A stretch of 64,000 nt of DNA from Beijerinckiaceae bacterium RH AL1 (lineage in GTDB: Bacteria > Pseudomonadota > Alphaproteobacteria > Rhizobiales > Beijerinckiaceae): assembly GCA_901457705.2 (NCBI GenBank), contig LR590083.2:3906597-3970596 (forward strand). The letters are read 5' to 3'. This document shows, piece after piece, positions 24,899 to 33,471 of the stretch. Under the pieces are notes generated by a model that was not told the origin of the DNA, ran no database searches, and saw nothing but the letters and a program-made list of their open reading frames with translations. How positions within the stretch are numbered: position 1 is the stretch's first letter; every line of letters begins with the position of its first letter. The position numbers were made by a program, and so were the translations under genes.

Positions 24899-26557
24899 GT
24901 GCTCGTCCAGCTGTCCATTCGCGACATCGTCCTCATCGACAGGCTCGACCTGACGCTCGGGTCGGGCCTCACCGTGCTGACCGGCGAGACCGGCGCCGGC
25001 AAGTCCATCCTGCTCGATGCCTTCTCGCTCGCCCTCGGCGCGCGCGGCGACGGCGCGCTCGTGCGGCAGGGCCAGGCGCAGGGCCAGGTCACCGCGGTCT
25101 TCGACGTCGGCCACGACCACGCCGCCCGCGCGCTGGCGGCGGCGCAGGACATCGACGTCGACGGCGACCTCATCCTGCGCCGCGTGCAGACCGCCGACGG
25201 GCGCACCCGCGCCTTCCTCAACGACCAGCCCGTCTCGGCGCAGGTGCTGCGCACGATCGGCCGTGCCTTGGTCGAGATCCACGGCCAGCACGACGATCGC
25301 GCGATGGTGGAGTCCGCGACGCACCGCCAGCTCGTCGATGCTTTCGGGGGCCTCGGCGCGCAGGTCCAGGAGGTTCGCACGGCGCATGCCCGCGCCCGCG
25401 CGCTCAAGGCCGAGCGGGTCTCGGAGGAGGCGCGCATCGCGGCGATCCGCGCCGAGGCCGACTACCTACGCCACGCGCACGCGGAGCTGACGACGCTGGC
25501 CGTCGAGCCCGGCGAGGAGGCGATGCTGGCCGAGCGGCGGCAGGATCTGCAGGCCGCCGAGAAGGTCGTCGTCGACCTGCGCGACACGCTGGAGGTGCTG
25601 GGGGCCGAGGGCTTCGTCTCCGGCCTCAACGGCGCGCTGCGCCGCCTCGACCGTCGGCAGGCGCAGGCGCCGAAGCTCGTCGATCCGAGCCTGCAGGCGA
25701 TCGACGCCGCGCTGGTCGCGCTCGACGCCGCGCGCGACGCGGTCGACCAGGCGATCCGCGAGGCCGAGTTCGATCCCGCCGAGCTGGAGCAGCTCGAGGA
25801 GCGGCTGTTCGCCATCCGCGGTGCCGCACGCAAGTACAACACGACGCCTGACGCGCTTCCGGCGCTTGCCGCGCAGCACGCCGCGACCCTCGCCGCGCTC
25901 GATGCGGACGAGGCGAAGCTCGTCGCGCTTTCGCGCGCCTGCGTCGAGGCCGAGGCGCGCTATGCCGAGGCCGCGTCGGCGCTCTCGGCGGCGCGCAAGC
26001 GCACGGCGGCCGGGCTCGACAAGGCGGTGAATGCCGAGCTGGCGCCCTTGAAGCTCGAGCGCGCGCGCTTCTCGACCGAGGTGCAGCCGGAGGCGCCGGG
26101 CCCCGACGGGATCGATTCGGTGAACTTCTGGGTCGCCACCAACCCGGGCACGCGGCCGGGTCCCTTGATGAAGATCGCCTCGGGCGGCGAGCTCGCGCGC
26201 TTCATGCTGGCGCTCAAGGTCGCGCTCGCCGCCAAGGGCTCGACGCCGACCCTCGTCTTCGACGAGATCGACACCGGCGTCGGCGGCGCCGTGGCGGACG
26301 CCATGGGGCAGCGCCTCGCCCGCCTTGCCGAGGGCGCGCAGGTGCTCGCCGTGACGCACGCGCCGCAGGTGGCGGCCCGCGCGGCCGCCCATTTCCGCAT
26401 CGCCAAGGATGCGACCGAGCGCGGCAAGCGCGTCGCGACCCGCGTCACGCCGCTGGAGCCCGGCGCGCGGCGGGAGGAGATCGCCCGCATGCTCGCCGGC
26501 GCCACCGTGACGGACGAAGCGCGCGCCGCGGCGGGCCGGCTGCTGGCGGAAGCCTAG
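24899..26557 (+). CDS. recN: DNA repair protein RecN
   Basis: RecN is an SMC-like ATPase for double-strand break repair. The 552-residue product has QLSIRDIVLIDRL at the N terminus, Walker A LTGETGAGKSILLDA, long coiled-coil arms through the middle (Glu/Ala/Arg-rich, about residues 150-370), the ABC signature MKIASGGELARFMLAL and Walker B TLVFDEIDTGVGG. The GTG at 24899 gives the standard N terminus and has GAAGAG upstream; the frame is open earlier but without homology. In many Hyphomicrobiales recN follows lpxC and bamD; here it stands alone, divergent from the MFS gene and convergent with glcD. Confidence 0.95.
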   Translation: MLVQLSIRDIVLIDRLDLTLGSGLTVLTGETGAGKSILLDAFSLALGARGDGALVRQGQAQGQVTAVFDVGHDHAARALAAAQDIDVDGDLILRRVQTADGRTRAFLNDQPVSAQVLRTIGRALVEIHGQHDDRAMVESATHRQLVDAFGGLGAQVQEVRTAHARARALKAERVSEEARIAAIRAEADYLRHAHAELTTLAVEPGEEAMLAERRQDLQAAEKVVVDLRDTLEVLGAEGFVSGLNGALRRLDRRQAQAPKLVDPSLQAIDAALVALDAARDAVDQAIREAEFDPAELEQLEERLFAIRGAARKYNTTPDALPALAAQHAATLAALDADEAKLVALSRACVEAEARYAEAASALSAARKRTAAGLDKAVNAELAPLKLERARFSTEVQPEAPGPDGIDSVNFWVATNPGTRPGPLMKIASGGELARFMLALKVALAAKGSTPTLVFDEIDTGVGGAVADAMGQRLARLAEGAQVLAVTHAPQVAARAAAHFRIAKDATERGKRVATRVTPLEPGARREEIARMLAGATVTDEARAAAGRLLAEA

Positions 26558-26559
26558 CC

Positions 26560-28053
26560 TTAAAAGCGCGGCAGGTCGGGGAAGGCGACCTTCCCGGCAT
26601 GCACGTGCATCTTCCCGAGCTCGGCGCAGCGGTGCAGCGTCGGGAACACCTTTCCCGGGTTCAGCCGATGCTCCGGGTCGAAGGCGCACTTCAGCCGCTG
26701 CTGCTGCTGCAGATCGATCTCCGAGAACATCGTGCCCATGAGGTCGCGCTTCTCGACGCCGACGCCGTGCTCGCCGGTGAGCACGCCGCCGACCTCGACG
26801 CAGAGGCGCAGGATGTCGGCGCCGAAGGCCTCGGCGCGCTCGATGTCGCCGGGCTTCGAGCCGTCGTAGAGGATCAGCGGGTGCAGGTTGCCGTCGCCGG
26901 CGTGGAACACGTTGGAGACGCGCAGCTCGTGCTTGGCGGCAAGCTCGTCCATGCGCTTCAGGACGTGCGAGAGCTGCTTGCGCGGGATGGTGCCGTCCAT
27001 GCAGAGGTAGTCGGGACCCATCGCGCCGGCGGCTGGAAAGGCGTTCTTGCGGCCCTGCCAGAACTGCGCGCGCTCGGCATCCGAGGTCGAGACGCGGATC
27101 GTGCTCGCGCCCTGCGCCCCGGCGATCTTCGAGACCTGGTCGATGAGATGGTCGACCTCCGATGCCGTGCCGTCGAGCTCGACGATGACGAGCGAGGCGG
27201 CATCGGTGGGGTAGCCGCAGGGCTGGAATTTCTGCACGGCGACGATGCAGGGATTGTCCATCATCTCCATGCCGCCGGGGATGATGCCGGCGGCGATGAT
27301 CGCGGCGACGCAGTCGCAGCCCGCCTCGACCGTCGGGAAGCCGAGCAGCAGGCCGCGCGCCACCTCCGGCTTCTTCAGGATGCGCACCGTCACCTCCGTG
27401 ATGACGCCGAGCAGGCCCTCCGAGCCCGTCATGATGCCGATGAGATCGTAGAGCTCAGAATCGAGGTGCTTGCCGCCGAGCCGGATCACCTCGCCGCCCA
27501 TCAGCACGATCTCGAGGCCCAGGATATTGTTGGTGGTCAGACCGTATTTGAGGCTGTGCACGCCGCCCGAGTTCTCGCCGACGTTGCCGCCGATCGAGCA
27601 GGCGATCTGCGACGACGGGTCCGGCGCGTAGTAGAAGCCGCGGTCCTCGACCGCCTTGGTGATCGCGAGGTTGGCGACGCCGGGCTGCACGACGGCGCAG
27701 CGGTTCTCGTAATCCACCTCGAGGATCCTGTTGAACTTGCCCATGGCGAGCAGGATGCCGTCCTCGAGCGGCATCGAGCCGCCGGAGAGCGACGTCCCGC
27801 CGCCGCGCGGCACCACCTTGACGTTCAGCTCCTTGGCGAGCGCCATGATCGCCGACACCTCGGCCACCGTCTCGGGCAGCACGACGACGAGCGGCAGCTG
27901 GCGGTACATGGTCACCGCGTCGCACTCGTAGGGGCGCATGCGCCGGTCGTCGGAGAGCACGTGGCCCGGCGCGACGATCTTCTCCAGCCGCGCGACGATC
28001 TCGGCGCGCTTCGCGAGGATCGCCGCCTCGGCCTTCGGCATGGTGAGGGTCAT
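26560..28053 (-). CDS. glcD: FAD-linked oxidase, glycolate oxidase subunit GlcD type
   Basis: A 497-residue flavoprotein of the PCMH/FAD_binding_4 family. It has VVPRGGGTSLSGGSMPLEDG and the FAD segment YAPDPSSQIACSIGGNVGEN, then the C-terminal FHAGDGNLHPLILYDG and GVLTGEHGVGVEKRDLMG. These features match GlcD, which oxidises glycolate (or D-lactate and other 2-hydroxy acids) with GlcE and GlcF as partners. The ATG at 28053 gives MTLTMPKAEAAILAKRAEIV; the frame is open further upstream. GlcE and GlcF are not adjacent here: recN is convergent on one side and a small divergent gene lies on the other. It may work with distant partners or be a D-lactate dehydrogenase. Confidence 0.9.
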   Translation of the reverse strand: MTLTMPKAEAAILAKRAEIVARLEKIVAPGHVLSDDRRMRPYECDAVTMYRQLPLVVVLPETVAEVSAIMALAKELNVKVVPRGGGTSLSGGSMPLEDGILLAMGKFNRILEVDYENRCAVVQPGVANLAITKAVEDRGFYYAPDPSSQIACSIGGNVGENSGGVHSLKYGLTTNNILGLEIVLMGGEVIRLGGKHLDSELYDLIGIMTGSEGLLGVITEVTVRILKKPEVARGLLLGFPTVEAGCDCVAAIIAAGIIPGGMEMMDNPCIVAVQKFQPCGYPTDAASLVIVELDGTASEVDHLIDQVSKIAGAQGASTIRVSTSDAERAQFWQGRKNAFPAAGAMGPDYLCMDGTIPRKQLSHVLKRMDELAAKHELRVSNVFHAGDGNLHPLILYDGSKPGDIERAEAFGADILRLCVEVGGVLTGEHGVGVEKRDLMGTMFSEIDLQQQQRLKCAFDPEHRLNPGKVFPTLHRCAELGKMHVHAGKVAFPDLPRF

Positions 28054-28201
28054 GAGGTGTGTCCTGTCGAGCGATCCGGCGCCGCGATGCCGCGCGTCTG
28101 CGTGCGGCTGCAAACCTCTCAGGTTTCGCGGGGTGAGGCAATGCGTCCGGGAACCGCGCGCTGGCGCTCCGGTTGCCGGCCCGCTCGCCTCAGGAGGAAC
28201 A

Positions 28202-28399
28202 ATGGGACTCGAGATCGGCTTCTTTATCGGCGCGGTGGTGCTCGGGGCGGCCCTCGCCTTCGGCATCCTGCAGAACAGACGCCGCAACCGCGCGAACGAC
28301 CCCGTGACGGAGGCGGCGGTGCGGGAACAGTACCGCGACATCGATGCCTATGCGGACGGCAAGGAGGCCGAGCTGCGCACCAAGGTGCGGCCGTCCTGA
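28202..28399 (+). CDS. Small conserved membrane protein, 65 residues
   Basis: One hydrophobic segment near the N terminus (LEIGFFIGAVVLGAALAFGI) followed by basic residues QNRRRNRAND and a charged tail PVTEAAVREQYRDIDAYADG. Topology should be N-out with a cytoplasmic tail by the positive-inside rule. ATG 28202 is preceded by AGGAGG at the ideal distance, which makes expression very likely. I have the impression of similar short proteins in Methylobacterium-type bacteria, but no known function. It is divergent from glcD and convergent with pgl. Confidence 0.75.
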   Translation: MGLEIGFFIGAVVLGAALAFGILQNRRRNRANDPVTEAAVREQYRDIDAYADGKEAELRTKVRPS

Positions 28400-28421
28400 C
28401 AGCGGCCGGGCTGCGCCGAGA

Positions 28422-29144
28422 CTAGGTCGCTCCGGCCGCCGCCTTGTCGCAGAAGATGTAGAACTCGCCGACGGGCTGCACGTGCGAGGCCGGCAGGCTG
28501 GGGTCGCCGGCCTCGAGTGCCCGCAGCATCTTCTCCTTGCCGTCGCCGGCGATGAGGAAGAGCAGCGCCGCGGAGGAGTCGAGCACGGGGTAGGTCATGG
28601 TGATGCGCGGCTCGGGCTTGGCGCCGACGACCGATGTGGCCCAAGCCTCGCGCTCGTCGAGCGCGGCCGTTCCGGGAAACAGCGAGGCGGTGTGGCCGTC
28701 CTCCCCGAGGCCCAGCATCGTGACCGCGAAAAGCGGCCGCGACGGATCGAGGGTCTCGCTGCCGTAAAACGTCTTCAGCGTGGCGGCGTAGGCATCGGCC
28801 GCCGCTTCCGGCGTCGTGTCGGTCGTCGGAACGGCGTGCACGTTGGCGTCGGGGATCGGCACATGCGCGAGCATCGCCTCGCGCGCCATGCGATAGTTTG
28901 AGTCGGGATGATCCGGCGGCACGAAGCGCTCGTCGCCGAAGAAGACGTGAACGCGCGACCAGTCGATCTTGTCGCGATAGGCGTCGGTGGCGAGCAGCGC
29001 GTAGAGCGTCTTCGGCGTCGAGCCGCCGGACAGGTTCCAGGTGAACGGTCCCTTGGTCGCGGCGATGCGCGCGACGAGAAAGTCGGCGACATCCTTCGCC
29101 AGTGCCGTCTTGTCGGCGCTGATCTCGACCTTCGGCGTCGCCAT
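28422..29144 (-). CDS. pgl: 6-phosphogluconolactonase
   Basis: Pgl hydrolyses 6-phosphogluconolactone made by Zwf. The 240-residue product has the family motifs FTWNLSGGSTPKTLYALLAT, WSRVHVFFGDERFVPPDHPD with NYRMA, and LFAVTMLGLGEDGHTASLFP. ATG 29144 shares one base with the preceding HAD stop (TGATG), so the genes are translationally coupled. It is the last gene of the leftward operon tkt-gnd-zwf-HAD-HAD-pgl. Confidence 0.95.
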   Translation of the reverse strand: MATPKVEISADKTALAKDVADFLVARIAATKGPFTWNLSGGSTPKTLYALLATDAYRDKIDWSRVHVFFGDERFVPPDHPDSNYRMAREAMLAHVPIPDANVHAVPTTDTTPEAAADAYAATLKTFYGSETLDPSRPLFAVTMLGLGEDGHTASLFPGTAALDEREAWATSVVGAKPEPRITMTYPVLDSSAALLFLIAGDGKEKMLRALEAGDPSLPASHVQPVGEFYIFCDKAAAGAT

Positions 29145-29974
29145 CACTTGGCTCCCTTCGCGCGCGGCAGAATGTGCTTCTCGATCGCTTCGGCGAAACC
29201 CTCGCTGTCGCAATCGGCGACGACGGCGTCGGCCTGGGCCTTCACCTCGTCGTCGGCATTGCCCATGGCGATCGCGAAGCCGCCCTGCTTGAACATGGTG
29301 ACGTCGTTCTCGCTGTCGCCGATCGTCGCGATCTCGTCCCTCGGGATACCGAGCTTTTCGCTGAGATAGAGGACCACCGCGCCCTTGTTCGCTTGCGGAT
29401 GCGTCACGTCGAGATAGTAGGGCTGCGATAGCGCCGCCGTGACCTTGTCGCCGAACTTCGCGTGGATGTCCGCGGCGCACGTGTGGATCACGTCGTGGTC
29501 GTCGCTGACGCCGACGATCTTCACCGCATTCCCGATCGCCTCGCCGAAGTCTTCGACGACCTTCGGCTCGAACTGCACGGTCTTCTGCTCGCGCGCGACG
29601 TGCGGCGCATCCCGTTTATGGATCAACCAGTCGTTGCCGGCATAGAGCCAGGCATCGAGACCCTCGTCGGCGATCATCTTGATCACCTCGCGGGCGATGT
29701 CCGGCGGGATCTTGCGCTCCTCGATGGGCGTCAGGTCCGCCTTGGTGAAGAGGCCGCCGTTGAAGCCGGCGACGGGCGTGTCGATGGCGAGCGGCTTGAT
29801 CACCATCTCCATGCCCTTCGGCGGACGCCCGCTCGTGATCGCGAAGCGGACGCCCGCGTCCTTCAGCTTGGCGATGGCGGCCTTGGCCTTCTCGGTCAGC
29901 ACCTTCTCGTGCGTAACGAGCGTGCCGTCGACGTCGGCGAGCAGCAGGGAGATCGTCTTCGGGTCGCGGCTCAT
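29144..29974 (-). CDS. HAD-superfamily Cof-type phosphatase (first of a tandem pair)
   Basis: A 276-residue HAD hydrolase. Motif I is LLADVDGTLVTHEKVL, motif II is in FAITSGRPPKGMEM, and motif IV GDSENDVTMFKQGGFAIAMG. The C2-type cap domain lies between. Cof-type enzymes dephosphorylate sugar phosphates, nucleotides or flavins; the specific substrate is unknown. Position between zwf and pgl suggests a phosphosugar. It resembles its upstream neighbour along most of the length, including the shared segment QPYYLDVT, so the two are paralogues. The start overlaps the upstream stop by four bases (ATGA). Confidence 0.87.
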   Translation of the reverse strand: MSRDPKTISLLLADVDGTLVTHEKVLTEKAKAAIAKLKDAGVRFAITSGRPPKGMEMVIKPLAIDTPVAGFNGGLFTKADLTPIEERKIPPDIAREVIKMIADEGLDAWLYAGNDWLIHKRDAPHVAREQKTVQFEPKVVEDFGEAIGNAVKIVGVSDDHDVIHTCAADIHAKFGDKVTAALSQPYYLDVTHPQANKGAVVLYLSEKLGIPRDEIATIGDSENDVTMFKQGGFAIAMGNADDEVKAQADAVVADCDSEGFAEAIEKHILPRAKGAK

Positions 29975-30804
29975 GCGGGGTCCGCCAGCGCCGCGCGGGG
30001 GAGAAGGTAGCGCTCGACGGCCGCGGCCCAGCCGTCGTGCTCGTTATCGTCGGTGACGAAATCGGCTTTGCTCTTCAGGCTGTCGATCGCGTTGCCCATC
30101 GCGATCTTGTAGGCGGCGACCTCGAACATGGGCAGATCGTTGGCCTGGTCGCCGATCACCGCGACCTCCGCGAGCGGCACGCCGAGCACCTTGGCGATGC
30201 GGCGCGTCGCTTCGCCCTTGTCGAAGCCGAACGGCGTGACGTCGAGATAGTAGGGTTGCGAACGTTTCGCCGTCGCGCCGCGGCCCAGCCGGTTCTGCAA
30301 GGTGGCCTCGCAGGCCTCGACGGCGCCGAAATCGGCCGACGAGCCGACGAGCTTGCCGATTCGGTCGAGGTAGGGGTCGAACGTGTCGACGACGACCGGC
30401 TCGATCTGGCAGGTGCGGCGCTCCTTCGGCACGTAGGCGCCGTTTCCGTCGAACACGTACCAGGTGTCGCGCGTGAATAGCCACGCGTCGATGCGGAACT
30501 CCTCGAAGGTGGCGAGCGCGACGCGCGCCGCCTCCGGGTTCACCAGCGTCTCCTCGATCAGCGTGAGATCGGGATTGAGGATCGCGCCGCCGTTGAAGGC
30601 GCCGATCGGCGCCTTCAGCCGCATCGGCTCGGCGAGCATGGCGAAGCCGGCCGGCGGCCGGCTGGACGCGAGCGCGATGCGCACGCCCGCCTCCTGCAGG
30701 CGATGCGCCGCGGCGATCGTCGCCGGCGTCAGCACCTTGTCCTTCGTCACCAGCGTCCCGTCGATATCGGAGACGAGGAGCGAGATGCGATCGTTGGAGC
30801 TCAA
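29971..30804 (-). CDS. HAD-superfamily Cof-type phosphatase (second of a tandem pair)
   Basis: A 277-residue paralogue of the next gene. Motif I is LLVSDIDGTLVTKDKVLTPA, motif II lies in ALASSRPPAGFAML and motif IV is VIGDQANDLPMFEVAAYKIA. Relative to its partner, the acidic pair in motif IV is spaced as GDQAND instead of GDSEND. The frame is open into zwf, but a TTG at 30804, with GAGG seven bases upstream and 25 bases after the zwf stop, gives MSSNDRISLLVSDIDGT, a normal start. It lies between zwf and the first HAD gene in one operon. Confidence 0.86.
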   Translation of the reverse strand: MSSNDRISLLVSDIDGTLVTKDKVLTPATIAAAHRLQEAGVRIALASSRPPAGFAMLAEPMRLKAPIGAFNGGAILNPDLTLIEETLVNPEAARVALATFEEFRIDAWLFTRDTWYVFDGNGAYVPKERRTCQIEPVVVDTFDPYLDRIGKLVGSSADFGAVEACEATLQNRLGRGATAKRSQPYYLDVTPFGFDKGEATRRIAKVLGVPLAEVAVIGDQANDLPMFEVAAYKIAMGNAIDSLKSKADFVTDDNEHDGWAAAVERYLLPRAALADPA

Positions 30805-30829
30805 AGCCGAAACCTCGAATAGAAGCGCC

Positions 30830-32317
30830 TCAGAGCGCCAGCCACTTGCGGCCGTCCCTCGCCAGCAGGTCGTCGGCCTCCGTCGGGCCGGCGGAGCCTG
30901 CCTCGTACCAGTGCACCTGGTCGTGGCCCTGCGCCCAGGCATCGAGCAGCGGCTGCACCACGGCCCAGCCGCTCTCGACGTTGTCGGCGCGCTGGAACAG
31001 CGTCGCGTCGCCGATCAGGCAGTCGTAGATCAGCGTCTCGTAGCCGGTCGAGGGCGTCGACTTGAAGTAGTCGGAATAGCGGAAGTTCATGTTGACGTCG
31101 GAGAGCTTCACCTTGCGTCCCGGCTGCTTCACCGAGAAGCGCATCTGCACGCCCTCGTCGGGCTGGATGCGGAAGACGAGGCGCGAGTTCGAAAGCTCGC
31201 CGCCCTCGACGTCGCGGAACAGCACGCCCGGCGCCTTCTTGAACTGGATGACGACCTCGGTCTTGCGCGCCGTCATCGCCTTGCCGGTGCGGATGTAGAA
31301 GGGCACGCCGGCCCAGCGCCAGTTGTCGATGAAGAGCTTCAGCGCGATGTAGGTCTCGGTCTTGCTCTTGGTGTCGACGTCGGGCGACTGGCGATAGGCC
31401 TGCATGGGCTTGCCGTTCACCTCGCCGAACACGTACTGGCCGCGCACCGAGTTCTTCAACGCCTCATCCGGCGTCATGCGCCGCACCGCCTCGATGACCT
31501 TCGCCTTCTCGGCGCGGATCGCGTCGGCATCGAAGGAGTTCGGCGCCTCCATCGTCATCATCGCGAGGAGCTGGAACATGTGGTTCGGCACCATGTCCCG
31601 CATCGCGCCGGTCTTGTCGTAGAATTTTCCGCGCGTTTCGACGCCGACGGTTTCCGCCGCGGTGATCTGCACGCTGTCGATGTGGTCGCGGTTCCAGATC
31701 GGCTCGAACATGAAGTTCGCGAACCGCAGCACCATGATGTTCTGCACCGTCTCCTTGCCGAGGAAATGGTCGATGCGGAAGATCTGGTCCTCTTCGACGA
31801 CCTGCAGGATCTTCTCGTCGAGCGCGCGCGCCGACTTCAGGTCGGTGCCGAACGGCTTCTCGATGATGATGCGGCGGAACTGGTGATCGTCCTGCTTGGT
31901 CAGCCCCGCCTTGCCGAGGCCCTCGACGATCGGTCCGAAGAACTCCGGCGCGGTGGCGAGATAGAAGACGACGTTGCCGTGGCTCTTGCCCTTCGTGAGG
32001 GCGTCGATCCTCTTGCCGAGGGCGGAGAACATCTTCGGATCGGTGATGTCGCCCTGCTGGTGGGCGATGCGCGACTCGAGCCACTTCTTGGCCGCCTCGT
32101 CGACCTTGATCTTGCCGGCCTCGCCGTGCCCGGCCTCGATGATCTCGGTCATCGACTGCACGAGGCCCTTCGCGAAGGCACCGTCCTTGTCGTCGCCGCG
32201 GTTGACGCCGAGGATCGTGAAATCCTCGTTGAGCAGGCCCTCGTTCACGAGATTGTAGATCGCCGGCATCAGGAGGCGCTTCGTCAGGTCGCCTGACGCA
32301 CCGAAGATGACGAACAC
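30830..32317 (-). CDS. zwf: Glucose-6-phosphate dehydrogenase (5' end out of frame)
   Basis: Zwf oxidises glucose 6-phosphate with NAD(P)+ to start the oxidative pentose-phosphate/Entner-Doudoroff routes. The open frame encodes FVIFGASGDLTKRLLMPAIY, the nucleotide fold, EKPFGTDLKSARALDEKI, then the active-site motif RIDHFLGKETVQN, and is complete to the C terminus. In this frame the only start is GTG 32317, directly on the first beta strand, which is too short for the family. A proper N terminus (MNEMPFKAAKTSNGT, ending VAPP) is encoded just upstream from ATG 32379 in a shifted frame. One extra C in the C5 run at 32321-32325 would join them as VAPPCVFVIFG. Full gene is probably 30830-32379. 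Confidence 0.93.
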   Translation of the reverse strand: MFVIFGASGDLTKRLLMPAIYNLVNEGLLNEDFTILGVNRGDDKDGAFAKGLVQSMTEIIEAGHGEAGKIKVDEAAKKWLESRIAHQQGDITDPKMFSALGKRIDALTKGKSHGNVVFYLATAPEFFGPIVEGLGKAGLTKQDDHQFRRIIIEKPFGTDLKSARALDEKILQVVEEDQIFRIDHFLGKETVQNIMVLRFANFMFEPIWNRDHIDSVQITAAETVGVETRGKFYDKTGAMRDMVPNHMFQLLAMMTMEAPNSFDADAIRAEKAKVIEAVRRMTPDEALKNSVRGQYVFGEVNGKPMQAYRQSPDVDTKSKTETYIALKLFIDNWRWAGVPFYIRTGKAMTARKTEVVIQFKKAPGVLFRDVEGGELSNSRLVFRIQPDEGVQMRFSVKQPGRKVKLSDVNMNFRYSDYFKSTPSTGYETLIYDCLIGDATLFQRADNVESGWAVVQPLLDAWAQGHDQVHWYEAGSAGPTEADDLLARDGRKWLAL

Positions 32318-32379
32318 GCAGGGGGCGCGACGGCGGTGCCGTTGGAGGTCTTCGCCGCCTTGAAGGGCATTTCGTTCAT
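32318..32379 (-). other. zwf: Out-of-frame 5' end of zwf
   Basis: ATG 32379 opens MNEMPFKAAKTSNGTAVAPP, the kind of N-terminal extension seen in alphaproteobacterial Zwf, then continues in the wrong frame as ACSSSSVRQAT and stops at 32284. The break is at the five-base C run (five G on the plus strand, 32321-32325). Homopolymer slippage, real or from sequencing, is the simplest cause. Confidence 0.65.
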
Positions 32380-32441
32380 GGTGCCTCGCTGGGGCGAGAC
32401 CGGCACTTGGCCGACCTCTCCGAGATATGGAGCGGGCGGTG

Positions 32442-33416
<975 letters not shown>

Positions 33417-33471
33417 TCGATCGATCTCCCTGGTCGCGCCCGCGGGCGCTGGTGATGCCCGCAGGCGACGC

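Noticed and set aside
32318..32379. Programmed frameshifting in zwf
   Set aside because: A plain C run lacks a slippery heptamer with a following stem or internal ribosome site that I can see, and similar breaks occur in other genes here; an indel is simpler.
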